Of a stretch of DNA of 14,398 nt, positions 6,686 through 13,987 are shown piece after piece (the first letter of the stretch is position 1; the number at the start of each line of letters is the position of its first letter). The position numbers and the translations under genes are program-made. Location: assembly GCA_013002595.1 (NCBI GenBank), contig JABDJG010000405.1:1-14398 (forward strand), read 5' to 3'. The notes under the pieces are model-generated. The model was not told where the DNA came from and searched no databases. It saw only the letters and a program-made list of their open reading frames with translations. The DNA comes from Hyphomicrobiales bacterium. GTDB taxonomy: Bacteria > Pseudomonadota > Alphaproteobacteria > Rhizobiales > Aestuariivirgaceae.

Positions 6686-7606
6686 TCAAAATTCACTCTC
6701 GCGTGCCCGCACAATCGCTGAAACAATTTCATTGTAGGGCGCCGCCGTCCCGGCCTCCGCGGCGACCACCGGCACCATGCCGTTGATGACATCGATTTCC
6801 GAGTGACGCCTGTCGAGATGGTCCAGTAACATGGACGGGCGTGCGTTCGGCACCTTTTCCGCATAAGCGGTAACATAGGCAACCGGGTCGTCAAACGAAA
6901 ACGCAACGCCTAGGGCTCTGCCTGCCGCAAAGGCTTCCTTGGCGCAGTTGAGCGAGATCGACCAGGCATCGGGATCGTTCAACATCTCGATCACGGTGCG
7001 GTTGAAGATCGTGCACGGTGCGCTCAGTGTGACGTTGCACACGAATTTTTCCCAGATTACCCGGTTGATGTCTTCGTAGCCTTCGGTGTTGAAGCCAGCG
7101 CCCTGCCACATGTCGACGACAGATGACAGCCGCGCGGTATTGCCGCCAGTCATCTCACCGATCCGCATCTGATCCATGCCATTGTGGTGGGCATGGCCGG
7201 GCCCCTTCATCGAGGCGCCAAATGCCTGTGCAACGCCAAGCAAAATGTGTTTGCGCGAAATATGATTGGCAATCCGGGCGCCCGACCCAAGCCCGTTCTG
7301 TATCGCCAGGACCATTGTGTGCTCGCCAATGATAGCCCCGATCGATTTCGCGGCATCTTCTACATTGGCTGCTTTGGTCGCGATGATGATGAGATCGCAA
7401 ATGCCTGCATCATCGGGGGTTGATGACGCCTTGATCGCCTTGACCGTGCGGTCGCCGCTGAAGCCCTCGAGCCGCAGTCCGTTGCTGTTGATCGCATCGA
7501 CATGGTCCTGCCATTGATCGATCGCCCAGACTTCGTTTCCGGCATCGGCCAAAAGCGTGGCATAGACCGAGCCCATGGCGCCGGTTCCAACGATCGCAAC
7601 TTTCAT
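6686..7606 (-). CDS. Ketopantoate reductase (PanE/ApbA) family NAD(P)-dependent oxidoreductase
   Basis: The 306-residue protein has an N-terminal Rossmann domain with the GTGAMG dinucleotide loop (7-12) and QNGLG (103-107). Its all-helical C-terminal domain carries the catalytic lysine motif WEKFVCN (K187, N191) and RPSMLLDHLDRRHSEIDVI (256-274), with S258 and E270 at the substrate-contacting positions of 2-dehydropantoate 2-reductase. In pantothenate synthesis the enzyme reduces ketopantoate to pantoate. The operon context has no other pantothenate gene, so reduction or oxidation of another 2-oxo or 2-hydroxy acid is likely. The start at 7606 is supported by GGAAG upstream and by the ATGA overlap with the preceding methyltransferase gene. 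An upstream extension to 7666 would only add sequence that overlaps that gene. Confidence 0.86.
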   Translation of the reverse strand: MKVAIVGTGAMGSVYATLLADAGNEVWAIDQWQDHVDAINSNGLRLEGFSGDRTVKAIKASSTPDDAGICDLIIIATKAANVEDAAKSIGAIIGEHTMVLAIQNGLGSGARIANHISRKHILLGVAQAFGASMKGPGHAHHNGMDQMRIGEMTGGNTARLSSVVDMWQGAGFNTEGYEDINRVIWEKFVCNVTLSAPCTIFNRTVIEMLNDPDAWSISLNCAKEAFAAGRALGVAFSFDDPVAYVTAYAEKVPNARPSMLLDHLDRRHSEIDVINGMVPVVAAEAGTAAPYNEIVSAIVRARESEF

Positions 7607-8523
7607 GCTGCTTCCTTCAACATTGCGCTCAACCGGGCAATGTGCGCAGGCCCGACCTCGCAACAACCACCGACAATCGTCGCCCCGTCTGCTATCCAGT
7701 CGGCAACGTGGTTGGCGTACGTGTCGGGTCCGAACTCCTGCCGTTGGCCCAGAACGCCAACGCCCTTTTCCTTTACCGTCCAGTTGTCCGGTATGCCGGC
7801 AAAGCCGTTGGCATAACCACCGGCATGAGGCGCACCCAGACCGTTCATTTCTTTCATCGCGGCGCTGATGCTCTCTGGCCAGCAGCAGTTGGCAAGTACC
7901 GCTTCAACACTGAGCCCGTCAAGCACTGCCCAGGCCTGGTTCAGAGTCTCCCCGCTTCGCAGCAGGCTTGAGCCGCCGTCCTTCAGTGTCCAGGCAACCC
8001 AAACGGGTTTGCCGGATGTCTGCGCTGCATGGGCGGCAGCGTAGCCTTCCGCGCCGGTCGACATGGTCTCGCATAAAAACAGGTCGACATGCGGGGCCAG
8101 CAACGCGACATGCTCGCGATAGATAGGTTCGATCTCGTCGAATGGCCGCACGTTGTCCGGCAGATAGCTGCCATTGAGAGGGGGCAGGGAGCCGGCAATC
8201 AGCACATCGCCGCCTGTCTCGCGACGCGCTTCAACGGCCAGCCGTCCCGCCCGGTCCATCAGTTCCGGGAACTTGTCCTGCGAAAGGCCCCATTCATCGA
8301 GCCGTGTGCGCAACAAGGCATAGGTATTGGTCGTGATGACCCTGGCGCCGGCGTTGATGTAATCCGTGTGGACCTCCTTGACCTCATGCGGCGCCTCAAT
8401 GAGAACGCCGGTGCCCCAAAACGTCTTGTCACCGTCTTGCCGGCGTTTGCGCAGCTCCTGACCCATGCCGCCATCCAGCAACACAACACCGCTGTCCATC
8501 AATTGATCAAGTCTTCGCGTCAT
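7603..8523 (-). CDS. Homocysteine S-methyltransferase family protein
   Basis: This 306-residue TIM-barrel protein contains the zinc site of the homocysteine S-methyltransferase domain. C213 lies in ANCCWPE (211-217) and the paired C287-C288 in VGGCCEVGP (284-292). The N-terminal VVLLDGGMGQELR (13-25) and TTNTYAL (64-70) are also typical. Members transfer a methyl group from S-methylmethionine, glycine betaine, dimethylsulfoniopropionate or related donors to homocysteine. The single-domain length excludes MetH. Its operon partner upstream is a Rieske oxygenase of a type known to demethylate quaternary amines. That suggests, without proving, handling of a methylated amine or sulfonium compound. 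It follows the Rieske gene by 17 bases and overlaps the next gene by ATGA. The start has only a weak ribosome-binding site. Confidence 0.88.
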   Translation of the reverse strand: MTRRLDQLMDSGVVLLDGGMGQELRKRRQDGDKTFWGTGVLIEAPHEVKEVHTDYINAGARVITTNTYALLRTRLDEWGLSQDKFPELMDRAGRLAVEARRETGGDVLIAGSLPPLNGSYLPDNVRPFDEIEPIYREHVALLAPHVDLFLCETMSTGAEGYAAAHAAQTSGKPVWVAWTLKDGGSSLLRSGETLNQAWAVLDGLSVEAVLANCCWPESISAAMKEMNGLGAPHAGGYANGFAGIPDNWTVKEKGVGVLGQRQEFGPDTYANHVADWIADGATIVGGCCEVGPAHIARLSAMLKEAA

Positions 8524-8540
8524 CTGCGTTCAGCCCAACT

Positions 8541-9701
8541 CTACTCTTGCAACCGCGCCCGCACCCAATCCTGAAAATGTTTGACGTGGTATTCCTCGGG
8601 CATCAGCACGCCTTGCTGCAGGGGAGCGGCATGCAGCCCGCGTTGATTAAGCTCGCATGCTGCAAGGTCCTGATCCATAACCATTATTGCGAAATCCACT
8701 ATCTGCGAGATGTCGTAGTTGTCTGCCTCGGCGGTCTCATGTGGCACCAGCCACTCGGCCACCAATTCGGTCTGTTCTGCAGATAGCGGCAGCATCCGCA
8801 CGATGCGCATGTGATCTGCATAGGCACCAACGAACATGCCAGGCATAGCCACCCCATAGGTCTGGCCGCGTGCGACTTCATCCGCCGTCAGTGAGGCGAT
8901 CACATGACCTTGCGCGCTGCCGTCCATTGACCAGGTCTGACTGTCCTTGCGCAGACCACCGCGGTATTTCGGATCCTCGCTCCCGGCATGATCGGCCCAG
9001 TCCGGCACATCCTTGACGTTAACGATACGCCGGCCATACATCGGCACCAGATCGCTCAACTCGGGATGAATATTGGGGCAATGCAGACACTCGTTGAAGT
9101 TTTCCCAAAACGTCTTCCAGTTGCATGCCATGACCTTGCGCCACGTGTGAACGGTGACCATATGCTCGATTGGGAAGTTGTTCAGATGAGCCGGCTCGCG
9201 CTGGAACGGGAGATCGGCATCCCAGTCTGCGTGCGCGTCAAGATTGACGAAAATCAGTCCCCGCCAGACGGCGACCGTAACCGGGAACAAACCGTAGTCA
9301 TCCCTTTCAAAACCATCCGGTTCGGCAAATGAGGATGTCTTGACCAGGCGTCCGTCGCTGGCCGCATAGGCCCACTGGTGATAGGGGCACACGATCAGTT
9401 TCGATTTCAGCCGACCTTGCCGTTCCGGGCACAAGATCGAGCCGCGATGCCGGCAGGCATTATGAAACGCCACCACTTCGCCGGTCTCGCCACGCAGCAC
9501 GACGATATTCTGGTCGCCAATCTCCACGGTTCGAAAACTCAAGGGCTCGGCCAGGTCATGCGAACGGCAAACGTAGACCCAACTCTTGTGCCAGATCTCC
9601 TTGAGCTCGCGTTGGTGGTGCGCCTCATCGAAGTACCAGCGTGCCGGCAATGACGGTTCTGACTGCTTAAGGGCGTTATAGTCCGTGCTGTGTTCGTTCA
9701 T
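8541..9701 (-). CDS. Rieske non-heme iron oxygenase, alpha subunit
   Basis: This 386-residue protein is a ring-hydroxylating-type oxygenase alpha subunit. The N-terminal Rieske domain holds its 2Fe-2S ligands in NACRHRG (C83, H85) and VCPYHQW (C105, H108). The catalytic domain carries the mononuclear iron site H207 and H212 in NECLHCPNIHPE, with D345 as the carboxylate ligand in DLAACELNQRGL. The SLPARWYFD beginning and the overall layout resemble the glycine betaine/carnitine monooxygenase (GbcA/YeaW) branch more than the naphthalene dioxygenase branch. The likely reaction is therefore oxidative N-demethylation or hydroxylation of a small polar substrate, though I cannot fix it. A reductase partner is not next to it. 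The start at 9701 has AGG nearby; the frame is open to 9860 without a credible site. It is the first gene of the - strand operon and diverges from the first TIR gene. Confidence 0.9.
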   Translation of the reverse strand: MNEHSTDYNALKQSEPSLPARWYFDEAHHQRELKEIWHKSWVYVCRSHDLAEPLSFRTVEIGDQNIVVLRGETGEVVAFHNACRHRGSILCPERQGRLKSKLIVCPYHQWAYAASDGRLVKTSSFAEPDGFERDDYGLFPVTVAVWRGLIFVNLDAHADWDADLPFQREPAHLNNFPIEHMVTVHTWRKVMACNWKTFWENFNECLHCPNIHPELSDLVPMYGRRIVNVKDVPDWADHAGSEDPKYRGGLRKDSQTWSMDGSAQGHVIASLTADEVARGQTYGVAMPGMFVGAYADHMRIVRMLPLSAEQTELVAEWLVPHETAEADNYDISQIVDFAIMVMDQDLAACELNQRGLHAAPLQQGVLMPEEYHVKHFQDWVRARLQE

Positions 9702-9747
9702 CGTTGCACCTGCCGCATTAATGCTCACGGTATCCGAAGAAGTATAT

Positions 9748-9783
9748 GGCAGCCGCTGCCTTTGTGACCATGCAAAACTTGCA
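9748..9783. promoter_or_regulatory. Two inverted repeats in divergent promoter region (candidate operators)
   Basis: The 177-base gap between the Rieske gene and the first TIR gene contains GGCAGC-C-GCTGCC (9748-9760) and TGCAA-AAC-TTGCA (9771-9783). Both are perfect inverted repeats with short spacers, and they lie 10 bases apart. Both are close to the Rieske start at 9701 and about 100 bases before the TIR start. This suits control of the Rieske operon by a dimeric regulator. No regulator gene is in the window, and short palindromes can occur by chance. Confidence 0.28.
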
Positions 9784-9878
9784 GGGTGAATGTCTACATG
9801 ACCTCTGGACCGATATCGTCTTTGTGCGTAATTTGAACTCTTTATTCGATTGTTTTTCAACGATGGGAGCTCTGAGGA

Positions 9879-11114
9879 GTGTCAGCTGCAGTGGACGGTC
9901 CAAAGCTTCAAGTTCTGATCTGCCACGCCCAGGCCGATGCTGGTTTCGCGCGCGAGCTGGCCGAGGGACTGGAATTCGACGGCCGGTGCCGGGCTAGCGC
10001 TGTTGGCTCGTCCGTACCTGAAGGCGAGGACGGCAACACAGAACGCGGCGACTTGATTGCGGCTGCCGATTTGCTCCTGTTCGTGCTCTCTCCGGCTGCC
10101 GCTGCATCGCCGACATTCAACTGGGAAGCAGATTATGCCAACCAGATGTCGAAGCTTATGTATCCGGTCCAGCTACAGCCAATGGACGACGACGCCCGGA
10201 CGGCCGCGCTGGCCTCGTTGACGCCGATCAGGTTCGACGGTGAGCACACATTCATGGAGGGCCTCAAGGCACTGGTCGGGCTTTTACCAACGGATATCGG
10301 CTGGTTGCAATATCACACCGCGCTCAGCGTCAGAGCCAGACAGTGGGATAGCGCCGGCCGGCCAGACAGCCATTTGTTGACTGCCGAGGAGACGTCCGGT
10401 GCCAAGAACTGGACCGTGGCGCGGCCCGAACACGCACCTAAACCATCTGATCTGCATCTGGATTTCATCGCCGCAAGCGAGGCTGGCGGCACGGCACCGG
10501 TTACAACAACTGATGCTGACGATGCTCAGGTAGCCGATGAAGAGGCGCAAGCAGCCGCCACCGCTCCGGAGCAAGCCGCCCAGTCGCTGAAAAAGGCCAA
10601 CAAGTTTTACGCGATCATATCCATTCTGCTCGCCATCGTGGCCGGTTTGGCTGCCTGGCAGGCCTGGGTGTCACAGCAAAAGATTGCCGAGGGGAACAGG
10701 CAACTGAAGATGCAGCAGCAGGCAGCAGAACTGTCCAAGGTGACACTTGCTATACAAAGAGAACGTATCGAAGAAGCCATCAAGACGGTGAACCCCAGCC
10801 TGTGCACCCAGGCTCAAAAGGTCACCAATCTTCTTGCAACCACTGGTGATTCTGCGGTGTGGGACATCAATTACGATCTGTTCTGGAGTTTGTATGAAGG
10901 CCCAATGATTGCGCTTGAACAATTGTATGGAACACTATCGGAAACAGAGCGCAGCCCCGTTGCAGATGCCATGATCGCCTTTGGAAAAAATGTCGGCACG
11001 CGCGGTGAGCCCTATGAGGCCCGGGTCGCCGGATTGCCGCGGCCAGAGCTGCTGGAACACGCAGCGAATGTGACGGCGACCTGCAAGAAGGTAAACACGC
11101 CCGCACAGAATTAA
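9879..11114 (+). CDS. TIR-domain membrane protein, paralogue 1
   Basis: The 411-residue protein begins with a TIR fold (about 8-140): KLQVLICHAQADAGFARELA, then LIAAADLLLFVLSP (59-72) and SPTFNWEADYANQ (77-89), where E83 aligns with the catalytic glutamate of NAD-cleaving TIR domains. The BB-loop region (42-58) is poorly conserved. A linker follows that is also found in the second TIR protein: WLQYHTALSVRARQW (142-156), then AKNWTVARPEHAPKPSDLHL (175-194). An acidic, Ala-rich stretch (203-235) precedes one transmembrane helix (243-263), a coiled coil (265-302) and a C-terminal domain (about 303-411) that I do not recognise. The start is GTG at 9879 with GGGAG nine bases upstream; GTG 9891 is possible. 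Its stop shares TTAA with the convergent ipdC-like gene. TIR proteins act in NAD depletion, immunity or signalling; no partner is identified here. Confidence 0.85.
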   Translation: MSAAVDGPKLQVLICHAQADAGFARELAEGLEFDGRCRASAVGSSVPEGEDGNTERGDLIAAADLLLFVLSPAAAASPTFNWEADYANQMSKLMYPVQLQPMDDDARTAALASLTPIRFDGEHTFMEGLKALVGLLPTDIGWLQYHTALSVRARQWDSAGRPDSHLLTAEETSGAKNWTVARPEHAPKPSDLHLDFIAASEAGGTAPVTTTDADDAQVADEEAQAAATAPEQAAQSLKKANKFYAIISILLAIVAGLAAWQAWVSQQKIAEGNRQLKMQQQAAELSKVTLAIQRERIEEAIKTVNPSLCTQAQKVTNLLATTGDSAVWDINYDLFWSLYEGPMIALEQLYGTLSETERSPVADAMIAFGKNVGTRGEPYEARVAGLPRPELLEHAANVTATCKKVNTPAQN

Positions 11115-12763
11115 CCGCTCTGCGTTTTCTTGCCGAGTGCGCTTTTTGCGGCGATTGCGGCAGTGAACCGTTCCAGCGTACGCGACAGCTCTTCGCGAGG
11201 GATCATGATCTCGACCAGCTGAAATGCCGTTTCATCGGCATAAGCTGCAGCCAGCGCGTCGGCCAGTTCGGCACGGGTCGAGACACGCACACCCCTACCG
11301 CCAAGGCATGTCGCCATGTCGGCGAAGTGCCAGTCGTCAAGGTCATTGTATGCGGTCTCGCTCTGAAACGCTTTGAGCATACCCCAGGCGGTGTTGTTGA
11401 ACACCAAAACGATCGGGTTCCAGCCATAGCGGCGGCAATTGCCAAGTTCCCAGCCGGTCATCTGGAACGCCCCATCGCCAACCAGGATCATCGGCCGCTT
11501 GCCTGAAGCGACCTGCAAACCAAGCCCTGCTGGCACACCCGGTCCCATGGTTGCATAATAGCCAGGCGCCACCATTGGCGTGTGCATCATGTCCATGGCC
11601 GTGAACAGGCAGTCGCCCATGTCCGAGGCAATCGGCATTGTGCCGTGTTGTGCGAACAGATCGTTGACCGCTGTGGCGATGTCAATCGGCCGGATCGGCT
11701 TATCATCGGCGGCAAGACCTTGCGGGTATTCTGCCTTGTCCGATCTGCTGGCTTTTCCTATCCGGACCGCCAATTTAAGCAGGGCATCAACCAGCGCCGG
11801 CAGAGAAACATCAGGATAGAGATGATGCGCCATATGGACCTTGCGGCCAAAGGCCCGCGCCGCGGTGCGCATATCGACCTGGCGTCGCGACACCCCGAAA
11901 TTTGTGTCCGACAGAATGACGCCAAGCATGAGCAACCCGTCGGAATGTTCTATAGCGCGGCGCACGTCGGTCTCGCCGGCCAGTCCCAGGTAAGTGCCGA
12001 TCAGGGGCGCATCGGTTTCAGCAGCAATGCCGCGGCCCATGAAACTGGTGGCAACGGGGATGGCAAGTTTGCGGGCAAGGTCCGCCACTTTGTCTTCAAT
12101 TCCATATCGGCGCACCTCGACACCCAGCAGTAGGGCAGGGCGCTTGGCCGCGCTCAACAGTTCGATGACTTCTTGCGCACAGGCTGATGCGGCAGCTTTG
12201 TCGGTCTCGACAATCTGGTAGGCAGGTACCGTACTCACTTCGACCTCGACCATGTCACGCGGGAATTCGATATAGACCGGCAACGACTGGTCGCGCGCAG
12301 CTGTCAGCACCCGGGCAATCTCGCCAGGTGCGGTGTCTGCATCGTCAAGCACACATTGCGCAACCGTGACCTCCTGCATCACTAGACGCTGACTATTGAG
12401 GTGCTTTACCTGGTGATGCAGTCCAAGTCCCATTGTGCTTTCAGCTGCGCCGGGTGCGCCGGAAATGACAACCAGCGGCGACTTTTCCGCATAGGCCGTC
12501 GCAATAGGGTTGATCATGTTGAGCGCGCCGGCGCCATAGGTCACAGCCGCCACGCCTAGCCGTGAACTGTAACGTCCGGCCGCATCGGCCGCGAACCCAA
12601 CGCCGGGCTCATGACTCAATGTGTAGAGCGGTAGTGTGTTGGAGCGCTCGATTTCCTTGAAGAAAGGCAGGGCAAAGTCACCTGGAATGCCAAAAATTTC
12701 ACCGGCACCATAATCTTTCAGTGCCTCCAGCAATGCGTGGGCCAGTTTCACGGGTGTCACCAT
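11111..12763 (-). CDS. ipdC: Indolepyruvate/phenylpyruvate decarboxylase, thiamine diphosphate dependent
   Basis: This 550-residue enzyme strongly resembles the Azospirillum indolepyruvate/phenylpyruvate decarboxylase. It would convert indolepyruvate or phenylpyruvate to the aldehyde and CO2 in the cytoplasm, the key step of the indolepyruvate route to auxin-like acids. Visible residues include D29 in FGIPGDFALPFF, E52 in TLSHEPGVGFAADAAGR, the cofactor-activating glutamate, and the HH pair at 116-117 (LHHQ). The diphosphate/Mg motif runs from GDGAFQ (429-434) to NN (456-457). MGDCLFTAMDMM (382-393) and AYNDLDDWHFADMA (471-484) are typical of this branch rather than of acetolactate synthase or oxalyl-CoA decarboxylase. 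The ATG at 12763 fits the family N-terminus, but the Shine-Dalgarno sequence is weak. It stands alone on its strand between two TIR genes and ends on a TTAA shared with the first. No aminotransferase or aldehyde dehydrogenase is nearby. Confidence 0.92.
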   Translation of the reverse strand: MVTPVKLAHALLEALKDYGAGEIFGIPGDFALPFFKEIERSNTLPLYTLSHEPGVGFAADAAGRYSSRLGVAAVTYGAGALNMINPIATAYAEKSPLVVISGAPGAAESTMGLGLHHQVKHLNSQRLVMQEVTVAQCVLDDADTAPGEIARVLTAARDQSLPVYIEFPRDMVEVEVSTVPAYQIVETDKAAASACAQEVIELLSAAKRPALLLGVEVRRYGIEDKVADLARKLAIPVATSFMGRGIAAETDAPLIGTYLGLAGETDVRRAIEHSDGLLMLGVILSDTNFGVSRRQVDMRTAARAFGRKVHMAHHLYPDVSLPALVDALLKLAVRIGKASRSDKAEYPQGLAADDKPIRPIDIATAVNDLFAQHGTMPIASDMGDCLFTAMDMMHTPMVAPGYYATMGPGVPAGLGLQVASGKRPMILVGDGAFQMTGWELGNCRRYGWNPIVLVFNNTAWGMLKAFQSETAYNDLDDWHFADMATCLGGRGVRVSTRAELADALAAAYADETAFQLVEIMIPREELSRTLERFTAAIAAKSALGKKTQSG

Positions 12764-12900
12764 CGGTTTGGAATCGGTGTTTCCATCATAAGCCCAATTC
12801 TAGTGCGCTGCCATGTTGCAAAGCATTCATCGTGCCGATCACAGCAGCTTAGTTTGGCGAGAACGGCATCAGAATCGCGACAAACGTTCAAATTACCGCC

Positions 12901-12929
12901 GGTCGGGAGGCAAACGACCAATTTCGGTC
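12901..12929. promoter_or_regulatory. Overlapping inverted repeats between ipdC-like gene and second TIR gene
   Basis: The 245-base divergent gap holds GGTCG (12901-12905), CGACC (12915-12919) and CGGTC (12925-12929). The middle arm can pair with either neighbour: fully with the first and by four bases with the third. This could be an operator with repeated half-sites or two competing leader hairpins. I see no convincing sigma-70 promoter and no other element in this gap. Confidence 0.22.
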
Positions 12930-13008
12930 ATTTTGTTGCTGCACGCTGCGCGTTCATATGCCTTAGTGTAAGGCGTAATTCGTGTGTTGTTTCCCAAGCG
13001 AGTTTCCC

Positions 13009-13983
13009 ATGGTTTCGACAGATGCTAACGGCCCAAGGCTGAAGGTCTATGTTTCATATTGCGGTGCCGATGCCGGCTTTACCGATGAGCTGATTCGTGG
13101 CCTGCAGAAAGATCGCCGGTTTGACATTTCCGTGGATCCGGACTGCACGATCGACGAAGACGACTGGAAATCCTTGATCGGCACCCTGATCGCGGATGCC
13201 GATGCGGTCATTGTCGTTTTGTCGCCTGATACATCGCCATCTTGCGACTGGGAAATCGAGTGCGCTCAACAGCATTCAAAGCGTATTGTGCCGGTTCTGT
13301 GCCGGCCACTTGGCGCCACCGGCTTGCCGGCTGGATTGGCCGGACTGAAGATCCAACGTTTCGATGATGGCGCCGCGTTCCAGCGCCCGCTCAAGGGACT
13401 TATGCAGGCGCTTACCAGCGACGCACAGTGGATCCGCGAGCATACGCGGCTGTTGGCGCATGCGCGCATGTGGGAGCGCTCAACCCGATCGAATGATCTA
13501 TTGTTGAATGGAGAAGAAGCGCTTGCTGCCAAGATGTGGACGCTCAGCCGGCCGGATGGTGCACCCAAACCAACGGATCTGCATATCGAGTTCATCTGTA
13601 TAAGCGAGGCCGTTGCGACTGCCCGGGCCAGTGCCGCCTATGCCGTCCAGGCCGAGCGCGACGAGCTTGAAACTCTGGCACATCTCAATTCGGAAAATGA
13701 AGGTTTCAGGCGCTGGGCGAACCAGGCCTATATGGTCGTCGGTTGCTGGCTCGCCGCACTTGCCCTGTTTTCAGATTGGAAGAGCGCCGATGCCATGAAG
13801 CAGGTGGCCAATGCCAGATCCTATACGGTGGAGTCCTGCAGCCCGCCCGACGCCCGGCGCCATTTGGCAGTGGCCATCGGCGGTGCTGGCCTGAAAGGCG
13901 CTAAATGTCCGTCCCTTCGGGCCGATCGCATGACCACCGGATGCCTTGATGGGGACGAGCTGTGCAGCCGTGTCCAAAACTGA
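13009..13983 (+). CDS. TIR-domain membrane protein, paralogue 2
   Basis: The 324-residue protein starts with a better-preserved TIR domain (about 10-138). It has LKVYVSYCGADAGFTDEL (11-28), a BB-loop region with DPDCTIDEDDW (43-53), ADAVIVVLSP (64-73) and CDWEIECAQQ (79-88), where E82 is the presumed NADase glutamate. The linker WIREHTRLLAHARMW (141-155) and AKMWTLSRPDGAPKPTDLHI (174-193) matches that of the first TIR protein almost position by position, so the two are paralogues. A helix (about 200-235) leads to one short membrane segment (about 239-256). The tail of about 65 residues has four cysteines (277, 300, 312, 319) and is probably periplasmic. I chose ATG 13009 because it matches the N-terminal length of the paralogue. 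GTG 12982, preceded by AAGG at a good distance, is a real alternative adding nine residues. Biological role unknown. Confidence 0.84.
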   Translation: MVSTDANGPRLKVYVSYCGADAGFTDELIRGLQKDRRFDISVDPDCTIDEDDWKSLIGTLIADADAVIVVLSPDTSPSCDWEIECAQQHSKRIVPVLCRPLGATGLPAGLAGLKIQRFDDGAAFQRPLKGLMQALTSDAQWIREHTRLLAHARMWERSTRSNDLLLNGEEALAAKMWTLSRPDGAPKPTDLHIEFICISEAVATARASAAYAVQAERDELETLAHLNSENEGFRRWANQAYMVVGCWLAALALFSDWKSADAMKQVANARSYTVESCSPPDARRHLAVAIGGAGLKGAKCPSLRADRMTTGCLDGDELCSRVQN

Positions 13984-13987
13984 CGCG

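Noticed and set aside
9702..9860. N-terminal extension of the Rieske protein to 9860
   Set aside because: The extra 53 residues are basic and unlike the family, no ribosome-binding site precedes them, and the ATG at 9701 gives the normal start.
11582..12133. + strand open frame (183 codons) opposite the ipdC-like gene
   Set aside because: It lies wholly within a well-supported enzyme gene and its translation shows low-complexity shadow composition with no family match.
11111..12763. Acetolactate synthase or oxalyl-CoA decarboxylase
   Set aside because: The HH motif, the GDF aspartate and the NDLDDWHFADMA segment fit the decarboxylase branch of indolepyruvate/phenylpyruvate enzymes better.
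9879..13983. Thoeris- or CBASS-type defence system
   Set aside because: No ThsA-like SIR2/SLOG gene, nucleotide cyclase or other defence gene is present; TIR domains alone do not establish such a system.
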